From an uncultured Collinsella sp. (GTDB taxonomy: Bacteria > Actinomycetota > Coriobacteriia > Coriobacteriales > Coriobacteriaceae), in the NCBI GenBank assembly GCA_900545165.1, contig UQYA01000039.1:1-16776 (forward strand): a DNA stretch of 16,776 nucleotides, read 5' to 3'. The translations under genes were made by a program, and so were the position numbers. Below the pieces are notes generated by a model that did no database searches, had not been told where the DNA came from, and saw only the letters and a list, made by a program, of their open reading frames with translations. Positions 1 through 9,522 of the stretch are shown here, piece by piece (the first letter of the stretch is position 1; the number at the start of each line of letters is the position of its first letter).

Positions 1-2481
<2,481 letters not shown>

Positions 2482-2710
2482 GTGGTTTTCCTTTTTTGGC
2501 CATCGCCCACGCCATGCAACCTTGGGCGAGTTAAACACAGATAAATGTACTTTAGCCAAACAAGGCGCGGCCTATACGGTCGACCTCGACCGCCACGTAA
2601 TAACTACGACCAACCTGCCAAACAGGGACAGGTTTATTTTGGCAGGTTTTATCTGGGCAAACGCTGCCTCTCTGCCATTTGGTGCAATGGGGGCAGGTTG
2701 GTTTGCACCA
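2482..2710. other. Intergenic region upstream of secA
   Basis: This region carries no convincing gene. It should hold the secA promoter on the minus strand, but I see no clean -35/-10 pair. It contains an inverted repeat (AACCTGCCA at 2612-2620 against TGGCAGGTT at 2640-2648) and the palindromic repeat at 2679-2712. Short open frames here overlap both and lack ribosome binding sites. Confidence 0.5.
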
Positions 2711-2712
2711 AT
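2679..2712. repeat. 34-base palindromic intergenic repeat, copy 1
   Basis: TTGGTGCAA and TTGCACCAA form the arms of a hairpin around a G-rich loop (TGGGGGCAGGTT). A second copy at 16642-16675 matches at 31 of 34 positions in the same orientation. This copy abuts the T-tract of the rpmE terminator. It is probably a small interspersed palindromic repeat of the genome; its function is unknown. Confidence 0.7.
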
Positions 2713-2754
2713 AAAAAGAAAAGGGCCGCGCACCCAAACGGATGCACGGCCCTT
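2711..2754 (-). terminator. Rho-independent terminator of rpmE
   Basis: Read on the minus strand, AAGGGCCGTGCATCC pairs with GGGTGCGCGGCCCTT across a GTTT loop and is followed by TTTTCTTTTTATT. It lies about 35 bases after the rpmE stop codon and separates rpmE from secA. Confidence 0.88.
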
Positions 2755-2789
2755 ATGCCATGAATGCGAGCGATTCCGCGGCGAGCTAT

Positions 2790-3215
2790 TTACTCAGCGG
2801 CCTCGGTGGTCTCGGCCTCGGCAGCGGCCTCCTCGACGGGAGCCTCTGCGGGAGCCTCGGCGGCCTGCTTGGCAGCCTCCTCGGCGAACTTAGCGGCACG
2901 CTTAGCCTTCTCGGCAGCCTTAGCCTCAGCGGCGGCCTTGCGAGCGGCCTCGGCCTCAGCAGCCTTGGCGGCCTTGGCGGCCTTGGCCTCCTCAGCCTTC
3001 TTGAGCTGGGCGGCAGCGGCGCCACCGAACTTGTCGGCGAAGCGCTGGACGCGTCCACCGGTGTCGACGAACTTCTGCTGGCCGGTGTAGAACGGGTGGC
3101 ACTCGTTGCAAAGCTCGACCTTCATCTCGGACACGGTAGCGTGCGTCTTGAAGGTGTTGCCGCAGGAGCACGTCACCGTGCACTCGACATACTGGGGATG
3201 GATACCCTGCTTCAT
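2790..3215 (-). CDS. rpmE: Ribosomal protein L31 with a long C-terminal extension
   Basis: L31 is a small protein of the large ribosomal subunit at the bridge to the small subunit. Residues 1-66 are a typical zinc-type (C+) L31: [11 protein letters not shown] at the start, the four cysteines C16, C18, C36 and C39 in CSCG and [10 protein letters not shown], and a conserved [11 protein letters not shown]. The protein then continues for about 75 residues, giving 141 instead of the usual 66-90. The tail is almost only Ala, Glu and Lys with repeated AKAAKAA blocks, so it is predicted to be a charged helix ending in an acidic segment. The start is supported by AAGGAGT seven bases upstream. The tail is in frame with no disruption and the gene ends just before a terminator, so the extension looks genuine rather than a frameshift. 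A leader upstream may control translation. Confidence 0.95.
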   Translation of the reverse strand: MKQGIHPQYVECTVTCSCGNTFKTHATVSEMKVELCNECHPFYTGQQKFVDTGGRVQRFADKFGGAAAAQLKKAEEAKAAKAAKAAEAEAARKAAAEAKAAEKAKRAAKFAEEAAKQAAEAPAEAPVEEAAAEAETTEAAE

Positions 3216-3290
3216 GGTAGGACTCCTTATTGGTCAGGCGCTGGTTACCGATCAGCGCATAAGGCGTCTTGGTTTCCGACCAAGACAACA
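3216..3290 (-). promoter_or_regulatory. Structured rpmE mRNA leader, candidate L31 autoregulatory leader
   Basis: Two hairpins can be drawn directly on the minus strand. GTCTTGGT/ACCAAGAC (3266-3273 with 3279-3286) forms the first. GCGCTG/CAGCGC (3238-3243 with 3253-3258) forms the second, closed at its base by CCTTAT (3259-3264) pairing with ATAAGG (3225-3230). The last pairing covers the Shine-Dalgarno AAGGAGT, so the fold would block translation initiation. Ribosomal-protein leaders upstream of L31 have been described for several bacterial groups including Coriobacteriia. Whether this sequence matches that family needs a covariance-model search. A possible promoter further upstream (TACCAT as -10 near 3300) is weak. 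Confidence 0.6.
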
Positions 3291-3409
3291 AACTCGGCTA
3301 TGGTACCACGGCGCCGCGTGTCCCACAAAAGGTTCACGGTCTTTTCGGAACGACACGAATCTGACCCATCGAAACACATCTCCACCGTTCCTTCAACTGG
3401 GAAAATGCC

Positions 3410-3440
3410 GTCCCCGGGGCCTGAGAAGGGCCCCGGGGAC
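3410..3440. repeat. Perfect 12-bp GC-rich hairpin next to the left direct repeat
   Basis: GTCCCCGGGGCC (3410-3421) and GGCCCCGGGGAC (3429-3440) are perfect inverted arms around a seven-base loop. There is no clear T-tract on either side, so this is not a standard terminator. Its right arm runs into GGGGACGTTC, the core of other intergenic repeats in the window, and it directly adjoins the 63-base direct repeat. Confidence 0.75.
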
Positions 3441-3503
3441 GTTCGACTGACTGCGGGAACGGCCTTTCCGCTCAATGTGTTCGGCTGAGATCGGAAATCA
3501 ACC
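3441..3503 (+). repeat. 63-base direct repeat, left copy (candidate attL)
   Basis: It is identical to 10653-10715 at 61 of 63 positions and in the same orientation. The conserved core includes GACTGCGGGAACGGCCT and CTCAATGTGTTCGGCTGAGA. The two copies bracket the accessory genes. This may be an integration-site duplication or a copy of an interspersed repeat. An open frame on the minus strand that crosses it is judged non-coding because the same peptide appears at the other copy. Confidence 0.75.
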
Positions 3504-3530
3504 AAACTGAACTAGGTTCAGTTGACATGG

Positions 3531-3567
3531 TTAAAAACGAGGGGCGACGCTTTTGCGTCACCCCTCG
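3531..3567 (-). terminator. Terminator after the secreted-protein gene
   Basis: On the minus strand CGAGGGGTGACGC pairs with GCGTCGCCCCTCG over an AAAA loop (one G-T pair), followed by TTTTTAA. It lies 16 bases after the stop codon of the secreted protein and closes the minus-strand transporter block. Confidence 0.88.
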
Positions 3568-3582
3568 TCCCGGCCGGTTGCT

Positions 3583-3927
3583 TTAGTTGTACACACGGTA
3601 GTTACACTTGAACTGGGTTATGTGTCCATAGTTGGAGCGGTACCAACCCGACGTATAGCTGATTGCCTCTGCGCCTAGATAGTCGTAGCCCTTGTTGTAG
3701 CGAAGCTGACGGTAGGTCGTGTCGTACTCTGCTACGTAAAACGTGTCTCCAGAGAAGGCTTTGTACCGGTCCTTAACCGTCGAAGCCATGTACGCGGGTT
3801 CGACATCGCCTTTCTCCCCGTTGAGCGCATAGACGGGTGCCGCGATTCCGCATAAAGCCGTTGCCACGAGGATGGCGTAGACAGCCATGCGCGACGCATT
3901 GGACTTCAGCTGTTCAAATAGTTTCAT
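3583..3927 (-). CDS. Small secreted tyrosine-rich protein of unknown function
   Basis: 114 residues from the ATG at 3927 (MKLFEQLKSNASRM). This start has GAGGTGA five bases upstream. A GTG at 3936 adds three codons but lacks a ribosome binding site. Residues 1-36 are a signal peptide: a charged start, the hydrophobic stretch AVYAILVATALCGIAAPVYA, and a plausible signal-peptidase site after PVYA. The mature part is about 80 residues, with roughly 13 tyrosines spread evenly (FYVAEYDTTYRQLRY, KGYDYLG, WYRSNYG) and a single cysteine near the end (KCNYRVYN). I do not recognise the family. The gene starts one base after the stop of the fused ABC transporter and ends at a terminator, so the two are co-transcribed and probably translationally coupled. 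A substrate, bacteriocin-like product or periplasmic partner of the transporter are all possible. Confidence 0.72.
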   Translation of the reverse strand: MKLFEQLKSNASRMAVYAILVATALCGIAAPVYALNGEKGDVEPAYMASTVKDRYKAFSGDTFYVAEYDTTYRQLRYNKGYDYLGAEAISYTSGWYRSNYGHITQFKCNYRVYN

Positions 3928-3928
3928 G

Positions 3929-5743
3929 TCATTCACCTCGCTCGTATGTATCGAGGTATTCCTGCTTGAGCGTCTGCGAGGACGACTTGATCTTTTCCAC
4001 GAGCGTGCCGGCCTCGATGAAGTAGAACGAGTTGGTGAGGTCTGCCAGGTCGTCGAGCAGATGGCTTGAAATGAGCACGCTTCGTCCCCGCGCCACCTCG
4101 CTGCGCATCGCGTCGCAGGAGGTTTTCCGCTTTCCCGGATCGAGGCCGTTCAGCGGTTCATCGAGGATGAGGTACGGGCAATCGGTCGATATCGCCATGG
4201 CAAGCTTTACCTGCTGCTTCATTCCTGTCGAGAGTTTACGGGTCGGCTTGTCGAGATATGGGGAGATTCCGAGGGAGCTGCAGAGCAAGTCGATGTCGGT
4301 GGCCGATTTCCACGCCTCCCTAACGAAAGCAAGGTGCTCGATGGCCGATAGCGTGGGATAGAGATCCGTGCCGCCTGAAGAGCTCAGGTAGACGAGTTCT
4401 GCAAATTCGGCTGATTGACGTTGGCAGATTCCGTCTGCCGCCAGGCTTCCCGAGCGGATGCGGGTGGGAAATTGGCCCGACAGCGCTTCAAGAAGGGTGG
4501 TTTTCCCCGAGCCGTTGGGAGCAACGAGGCCTGCCGCCGTTCCCGGGCTCAGGAAAAGCGACCCGATTGAAAGTATCGTCGTGCTTCCGTATCCCACGCT
4601 CGCGTCTAGAAGCTCGAGCCCATGGTGCTTTTTCGCGGGTCCAGGCTGTTTGGGGGAACGTGTCGCAACGGCGCCGACCGTAAAAAAGACCGCGACGTAT
4701 GCCAGGGCCACGGCAAGCATCGATGCGCTGCCTGAACCGGAGCCAATGAATTCTGTCGGGAAGCATCCTACGTAACCCGTTGCCTCGATAGGCGAGAATA
4801 CGGGCAGTGGCAGGAGCCCGAGCACGGCATTATGCCCTAGTGCCGAATCGGACAATAACGGGAATGCCGGGGCCGCGACAAGCAGCGCGGAGGTAAGGGG
4901 GCCCGCGAGGACGCGCCTCGTTGCGGTCGATAGGACGGCGGAGCAAACGGATATCAAGGTTCCGCCCGCAAGCAGCGCGAGAAGCAGGGCTGTGAAGACG
5001 TTTCCCGCGGTCGTGGTGGTAAGCGCGCCGTCATGGAAGAAGGCGATCGGGTACCCAATTTGCCCGAAGCCGTTTAGGGCCAAGGCGTAAATGCCCCCGG
5101 GTGCGAGGCCGGCGAGGAGCATCGCGGTCCCCGCGGCGATTATCGAAAACACGATCTGGATAAGGCGCCGGAATTTGGGCACGGGCGCCTTCGCCGCCAG
5201 GGTCGCAGGCCTTGTGGCCCCGAGCAGGAGTATCGACGAGAGAAGGAAGGGAATGAAGGGAAGGAAAGACGGCACCATGGCAATGGCGTAAGGCAGGAAG
5301 GAAAGGAATGGCAGATCGCTTGCAGAGGCTGGAATGTGCGTGATGCCGGAACTGCTCAGAGCACGGCAATATGCGAGCGCCGCGTCATTGGTCTCTCGGT
5401 CTCCCACGATGGATCCGGATTGGAAGCCTTCGCCCATGAGCGCGTAGTAGCTCTCGGCAGAATCGAGAAAGGCGGCGTCGGTTTGAGCGGCAAGGGCGGC
5501 GTTCGCGTATCTTGCAAGCTCCGCGTCATTTTGCTGCTCTGGAGATAGGTCTGTGCCGCTGGCCTGGGGCGCGCGCGTATTGAATGCGTCGACAAAGCTC
5601 TGCATGCCCTGTTTCATAAAGAAGGGCCCGTAGATGGGTGAATTGAACGCAATGGGGACGGAAAAGGCTGCAGCGAGAACGAGCGTACAAATCCATACGG
5701 CCTTGTCTCTTAGGATTAGTTTGAGAAGAAGTCGACAGTACAT
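3929..5743 (-). CDS. ABC transporter with permease unit fused to a C-terminal ATPase
   Basis: 604 residues. The N-terminal about 365 residues are an ABC-2-like permease: one helix at about 15-33, an extracytoplasmic stretch of about 110 residues, then roughly five helices between 145 and 362, with NGFGQIGYP at 224-232. The C-terminal about 230 residues are an ATP-binding domain: Walker A APNGSGKTT (408-416), signature LSTGMKQQ (504-511), Walker B YLILDEPLNGLD (524-535) and the H-loop in SSHLLDD (559-565). The usual Q-loop Gln or Glu is not evident; the corresponding segment reads YLSSSGGTDLYP. The order permease-then-ATPase in one chain is common in exporters of another fold but unusual for ABC-2 permeases. 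The start ATG has AGGTG seven bases upstream. It shares permease and ATPase features with the two genes upstream and overlaps the context of the secreted protein downstream. Export, immunity or release of a membrane-active compound is likely; the substrate is unknown. Confidence 0.88.
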   Translation of the reverse strand: MYCRLLLKLILRDKAVWICTLVLAAAFSVPIAFNSPIYGPFFMKQGMQSFVDAFNTRAPQASGTDLSPEQQNDAELARYANAALAAQTDAAFLDSAESYYALMGEGFQSGSIVGDRETNDAALAYCRALSSSGITHIPASASDLPFLSFLPYAIAMVPSFLPFIPFLLSSILLLGATRPATLAAKAPVPKFRRLIQIVFSIIAAGTAMLLAGLAPGGIYALALNGFGQIGYPIAFFHDGALTTTTAGNVFTALLLALLAGGTLISVCSAVLSTATRRVLAGPLTSALLVAAPAFPLLSDSALGHNAVLGLLPLPVFSPIEATGYVGCFPTEFIGSGSGSASMLAVALAYVAVFFTVGAVATRSPKQPGPAKKHHGLELLDASVGYGSTTILSIGSLFLSPGTAAGLVAPNGSGKTTLLEALSGQFPTRIRSGSLAADGICQRQSAEFAELVYLSSSGGTDLYPTLSAIEHLAFVREAWKSATDIDLLCSSLGISPYLDKPTRKLSTGMKQQVKLAMAISTDCPYLILDEPLNGLDPGKRKTSCDAMRSEVARGRSVLISSHLLDDLADLTNSFYFIEAGTLVEKIKSSSQTLKQEYLDTYERGE

Positions 5744-5778
5744 TTAGAAGCACCTACGTTCCTCAAAGAATTGTTAGA

Positions 5779-5789
5779 TTAAAAGTAAC
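5779..5789 (-). promoter_or_regulatory. Sequence motif shared with the divergent promoter region, copy 1
   Basis: GTTACTTTTAA on the minus strand, about 36 bases before the fused transporter start. It resembles GTTACTTTTTAA at 8959-8970, upstream of the large permease. It may be a binding site for a common regulator, or chance in an A+T-rich spacer. The surrounding 150-base gap (5744-5896) holds no other gene and no clear terminator. Confidence 0.3.
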
Positions 5790-5896
5790 AGACCGGATGA
5801 AGATACGTGCGACGGGGGCGAGGCGAATGGCTGAGCGGTATCGATATGCGGGTTCAACGGTATCACATTGGCCACATAGATTTTTAACTTGCATTT

Positions 5897-6637
5897 CTAC
5901 CCGCCCTTTTCGTAGAGTCGCTGATACGTGCTTAGCGCACCCTCGGCGCGTCCGGCAGGCTTTGCGAAATGGGATCCAGGAGACTTCGGCGCAGCATCAT
6001 CTTGCGGAATGCTTCTAATGAGCCTCCCATCCTTCAAAAACAGAATCTCATCGCACAGCCTATCGACCGAATCCAAGATGTGGGATGACATGATGATGCA
6101 CGTACCAGAATCGGCCAGCTTCCTGAGAATCTCGGAATGCAAGTCCACCCTGCTGGGGTCGAGCGCGTTCATGGGCTCATCTAATAGAAGGTACCGCGCG
6201 CCCGTCGCATACGCAATCGCCAGGGTAAGCTGCTGCTTCATGCCCTGGCTCAGAGTGCGGATCCTCATCTTCGCGAACTCGCCTATCTGCGTTTGTTCCA
6301 CTATCTCTTCGATATCGCGAGCATGCGGCCACATATCGAAAACCATCTTGAGGTGATCTTCCGCACGCAATCCGGGATACAGCAGCGTCCCCTCACCAGG
6401 TGCATAGAAGATCATAGAACGGACCTCTCTCGCACCCGTACCCTGCACCTCATCCAGAACGATGCTCCCGTCCACGCGAGGACCCGGCAAACCTGCCATC
6501 GCACGCAGCAACGTCGTCTTTCCATGCCCGTTCGGAGCGACGAGACCGTAGACCGTACCCGGGGCAAACTCAGCGTTCACCGAATCTACGAGCACCTTCT
6601 TTCCATAAGAGATCGTCAGCGTTTGAAGGTCAATCAT
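5897..6637 (-). CDS. ABC transporter ATP-binding protein
   Basis: About 246 residues, the usual size of a free-standing ABC ATPase. Numbered from the ATG at 6637: Walker A APNGHGKTT at about 34-42, a Q-loop region FYAPGEGTLLYP, signature LSQGMKQQ at about 129-136, Walker B YLLLDEPMNALD at about 149-160, and the H-loop in SSHILDS. An ATG at 6646 overlaps the permease stop (ATGA), but its AAAGGGG would be directly adjacent. The ATG at 6637 has that sequence nine bases upstream and is preferred. The protein ends with STYQRLYEKGG, resembling the end of the fused transporter (DTYERGE), which together with matching core motifs indicates common ancestry. It should power the large permease encoded just upstream, with which it overlaps or abuts. 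Confidence 0.93.
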   Translation of the reverse strand: MIDLQTLTISYGKKVLVDSVNAEFAPGTVYGLVAPNGHGKTTLLRAMAGLPGPRVDGSIVLDEVQGTGAREVRSMIFYAPGEGTLLYPGLRAEDHLKMVFDMWPHARDIEEIVEQTQIGEFAKMRIRTLSQGMKQQLTLAIAYATGARYLLLDEPMNALDPSRVDLHSEILRKLADSGTCIIMSSHILDSVDRLCDEILFLKDGRLIRSIPQDDAAPKSPGSHFAKPAGRAEGALSTYQRLYEKGG

Positions 6638-6642
6638 CGAGA

Positions 6643-8865
6643 TCATCCCCTTTCGATCTTTGGAACACTCAGGCGCACCATCAACGGAGATACGGCGCCC
6701 AAGACCACCAGCAGAGCGCCCGATGCGCCGACGACCTCTCCAAAAGGCATCGCGTTCGTCCCTCGCCCAAGGAACCCAATCGTCCCCACCTGGGAAGCGG
6801 GATCAAACGAGGCGAATGGAGCCAGCAGCGCGACGCCCATGCCCACGCTTTCAACATGAGCGTTCAACGAACCCAACACCAAGAGAACCGCGCAAACCAT
6901 TCCGGTGACAACGGGGTTGCGGCTAATCGCTGCTGTCAACGCAGCGACGACGGAAATCACGCCGTATGCCATGACCAGCAACGGAATACTGCACAACACC
7001 GCCTCCCCCACCATGGACGTTGTCGAAGCTCCCGCCCGAATGAGAGCGACGGGATACTCCGATCCACCCGCACCGTTCTTAATCACGGACACAACGACAG
7101 CGGGAACCATCGACACCAAAAGCAGCACCAAGCCAAGCAGGAGAGCCAGCGCAACAGCCGTCAGAAAACGCACATGCGCTGTTGCGGGGATCTGGAGAAC
7201 CAGAAGGGAACGACACTGCAGGTGGGTGCACGCGAGCGATGTGACAACCACGGGCAACAGCAAAAATAAGGAGGGAAGCGCTGCCTGGAGATACGAAAGG
7301 AGGATTAATGGGGGCATCTTCGTACTTAACTCGTAAACCTTGGGGTCCGGCAAGCTCGCGATCGACTCAAGCAGAAGGGCGCGCGCCTCCGCACGAGAAG
7401 GAGTCTCCGGCTCGATTCCGATCGATTGCAGGAGAGTCGCATCTGCCGCGCCCAGCTCACCTCGAGCGCGCTCGTACGTCGCAAGGCTTCGAAACCCCTC
7501 CGCAGGCATAGGCGCGTACACGAAACCCGAAAGAGCATCCCGCATGTCTTCCAGGGCCGCTTTGCCCTCGACGTCCATATTCGCAGCGTTCTGCTCTAGA
7601 TACCGATCTATTGAACGGAGCTCCCCATCCCTATACCGAACAGCGGAAACGTTATCAGCGTCAGGAAACATCTCGACCAGAGCCGGGGCCAGCATCGTCG
7701 TCGACATTGCAATCGCGCATACGGCGAGGGTAGGAGAACGCAGGAGCAGTTTCCCCATCGTTCTTACGTATGCAACGGCGGAGGCACAAGCGCTCGAACG
7801 AGTTGCCGTTCTCGATGCAGTGAAGGAACCTCTCTCAAGACAAATCGGGGATATCGGGCACGCGCAGCCGCTCTTTCCAGCAACGCAAAGCAGGCTAATT
7901 GCCAGCACCTCGATCCCGATTGCGCATACGAGGGCAATCGCGCCACGCTCGAAGCAAAGTCCAGGCAGATTCACTATCTGCGTTGTCGGGTACGGGCTAT
8001 AGGCGCCGACGGTCAACTCTGTGTTCGCATACGTAAGGGGATTCAACAGGGCGAACTCACGTAAAGCGATGGATCTTCCGTAATACCCGGGAACCATCGT
8101 CACCCCCATCAGGGCACATACGAACACGATTCCAAGCGTAGGGTTATTGGCAATCTTCACGGCAAGGTGAACGACAAGCGAGATGAACGCTGCCACCAAG
8201 AATTGCAAGATGGCCGTCTGCGCGAACACCAGCCAAGCCGGTTTGATAACCGGAGTTGCATATTGAATGTAGCCTATCGGATAGAACGGCGAGCCCGGGC
8301 CATTCTTCACAAGCGCGGCGATTATCCCTGGAAGATTGATGGCGAGGACGGCAAGCATTGCAAAAACACTCGCCCATACGCTCGATGCAACAAGTCTACC
8401 CAGCTCGCCCATCGGTGCCTGGATGATGAGCTTTTCACGTTTGTTAAGACGCGCGGCAAGGAACGAGACGGCAACGGCCGTTGCGACCCATAGCAAGTAC
8501 TCCTTCGATCCGTCATAATAGGTGTACTCTCCATCCGATATCTGCAGAAACGGAAGTAGGGGAGAGAGCGGTGCCAAGATAAGACGTCCCGCGACAAGAG
8601 GGTACAGAAGCGCGGGCATGCTTGATGAAGAGGTATAGACACCGTCCTCCCCCGCATTCACAAGCGCATCCGCATAGGATGCTGACAATTCCTGCTCAAC
8701 ACGGGTTATTCCCGACTCGAGGTATTCGACCCGTCCGTCGATGCCAGCCGCGCTCCTGAAGACGGGCAGAGCACAAAGAACCATCAACGCAACAACGACA
8801 ACACAGAGCGACCTGGAGGAGAGAAGCGACCTAAAGATCGCCTTCGAGATTTTGAGCATATTCAT
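6643..8865 (-). CDS. Large ABC permease made of two related membrane halves
   Basis: 740 residues from the ATG at 8865 (MNMLKISKAIFRS), which has AAGG six bases upstream. An ATG at 8883 adds six codons but lacks a ribosome binding site. The protein has two units of about 330-370 residues, each with a first helix, an extracytoplasmic stretch of 80-120 residues and about five more helices. Unit 1 carries VKNGPGSPFYPIGYI and unit 2 carries IKNGAGGSEYPVALI at the equivalent place, and each is followed by a long hydrophobic pair ending near NNPTLG or RNPVVTG. These shared marks show internal duplication and fusion. The junction contains a small cysteine cluster (CACPISPIC). The product would supply both membrane halves for the ATPase encoded next to it, giving a complete transporter from two genes. 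It resembles in arrangement the two-permease lantibiotic immunity exporters, but I cannot assign it to that family. Confidence 0.87.
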   Translation of the reverse strand: MNMLKISKAIFRSLLSSRSLCVVVVALMVLCALPVFRSAAGIDGRVEYLESGITRVEQELSASYADALVNAGEDGVYTSSSSMPALLYPLVAGRLILAPLSPLLPFLQISDGEYTYYDGSKEYLLWVATAVAVSFLAARLNKREKLIIQAPMGELGRLVASSVWASVFAMLAVLAINLPGIIAALVKNGPGSPFYPIGYIQYATPVIKPAWLVFAQTAILQFLVAAFISLVVHLAVKIANNPTLGIVFVCALMGVTMVPGYYGRSIALREFALLNPLTYANTELTVGAYSPYPTTQIVNLPGLCFERGAIALVCAIGIEVLAISLLCVAGKSGCACPISPICLERGSFTASRTATRSSACASAVAYVRTMGKLLLRSPTLAVCAIAMSTTMLAPALVEMFPDADNVSAVRYRDGELRSIDRYLEQNAANMDVEGKAALEDMRDALSGFVYAPMPAEGFRSLATYERARGELGAADATLLQSIGIEPETPSRAEARALLLESIASLPDPKVYELSTKMPPLILLSYLQAALPSLFLLLPVVVTSLACTHLQCRSLLVLQIPATAHVRFLTAVALALLLGLVLLLVSMVPAVVVSVIKNGAGGSEYPVALIRAGASTTSMVGEAVLCSIPLLVMAYGVISVVAALTAAISRNPVVTGMVCAVLLVLGSLNAHVESVGMGVALLAPFASFDPASQVGTIGFLGRGTNAMPFGEVVGASGALLVVLGAVSPLMVRLSVPKIERG

Positions 8866-8897
8866 CGCCAACCTTAACCTCATCCAGTCGGAACAGA

Positions 8898-8921
8898 GGG
8901 GCCGAACAAAATGCTCGGCCC
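8898..8921 (-). promoter_or_regulatory. Hairpin in the leader of the large permease gene
   Basis: GGGCCGA and TCGGCCC form a seven-base-pair stem around nine bases. On the minus strand it lies between the likely promoter and the permease start, so it may affect translation or act as an attenuator. There is no T-tract in that direction. In the plus direction it is followed by TTATTACTT but no gene ends there. Confidence 0.4.
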
Positions 8922-8928
8922 TTATTAC

Positions 8929-8957
8929 TTGCCGGCAAAGTCAATTTAACATAAACT
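8929..8957 (+). promoter_or_regulatory. Probable promoter of the DUF2975-like/regulator pair
   Basis: TTGCCG (8929-8934) and TAAACT (8952-8957) are separated by 17 bases, each matching four of six consensus positions. Transcription would start near 8964, about 37 bases before the ATG at 9001, which has a strong GGAGG site. Confidence 0.5.
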
Positions 8958-8958
8958 G

Positions 8959-8970
8959 TTAAAAAGTAAC
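8959..8970. promoter_or_regulatory. Candidate operator in the divergent promoter region
   Basis: GTTAAAAAGTAAC (8958-8970) is a small inverted repeat (GTTA/TAAC) that overlaps the expected start point of the plus-strand transcript. On the minus strand it reads GTTACTTTTTAA and occurs again before the fused transporter. It is a plausible site for the Xre-type regulator encoded nearby; this is inference. Confidence 0.35.
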
Positions 8971-9000
8971 CTGAGTCTTTTAAATTCTTCGGAGGTTATT

Positions 9001-9513
9001 ATGAGTTCCGACAATCGCACTCCCCGGCTTCATTCCTTCCGCATCGCATGTGCGATAGCCTCTGCGACCCTTTGCGCCACCGCCATCGCACAAGTGGCGT
9101 TCTCCTTAAAGCCAGCAATCGAAGTGCTCGACAACCCTGTAATTGCAGACTCCCCCGCGTATCCAGCCCTTGCGATCTCGACATTGGTCCCTGCCGTCAT
9201 CGGTATCGCTACGACCATCCTCAGCGCCGTTCTCGTGTGGACGATCAAGAGCGGAGACCCCTTCAAGAAAGGGTCTGCGACATGCTTGAAGGTGCTCGGC
9301 ATTCTCTTCGTTGTTCAAGCTGCCACCAGCCTCTACGCCGGCTCACTCAAAACCTCCGTTTCGATGTTTGGCGGCGAGGGGGCCGTCGGCGCCCAAGAGA
9401 TCGCTTCATCATTCGATTGGACCTCTCTGGTTCTCGGCATCGTCCTGTTCATGCTTTCCCAGCTCTTCTTGTACGCCCGAGAGCTGTACCTCGACTCCGA
9501 CGAGATTGCGTAA
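9001..9513 (+). CDS. Four-helix membrane protein, DUF2975-like
   Basis: 170 residues with hydrophobic helices at about 13-36, 56-82, 95-115 and 139-160. The short loop GDPFKKG before the third helix and the end LFLYARELYLDSDEIA resemble DUF2975 proteins. These are small membrane proteins usually encoded immediately before an Xre-type regulator, exactly as here. The biochemical role of the family is not established; a membrane sensor or anti-regulator for its DNA-binding partner is a common suggestion. The start is firm, with CGGAGG six bases upstream of the ATG. It is transcribed divergently from the large permease and shares the intergenic region with it. Confidence 0.78.
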   Translation: MSSDNRTPRLHSFRIACAIASATLCATAIAQVAFSLKPAIEVLDNPVIADSPAYPALAISTLVPAVIGIATTILSAVLVWTIKSGDPFKKGSATCLKVLGILFVVQAATSLYAGSLKTSVSMFGGEGAVGAQEIASSFDWTSLVLGIVLFMLSQLFLYARELYLDSDEIA

Positions 9514-9522
9514 GGAAACGCC

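Noticed and set aside
3441..3503. Direct repeat as the 3' end of a tRNA gene used as attachment site
   Set aside because: No cloverleaf, T-loop or CCA-type end can be found in or next to either copy.
3245..3505. Minus-strand open frame crossing the left direct repeat, with peptide VDFRSQPNTLSG
   Set aside because: The same peptide is read across the right repeat (10598-10843) with unrelated flanking sequence. It is repeat DNA, not a gene, and it overlaps the rpmE leader.
3583..3927. Secreted protein as a lactococcin 972-type bacteriocin
   Set aside because: A signal peptide and an adjacent transporter fit in general, but the mature sequence shows no recognisable match to that family, so no name was given.
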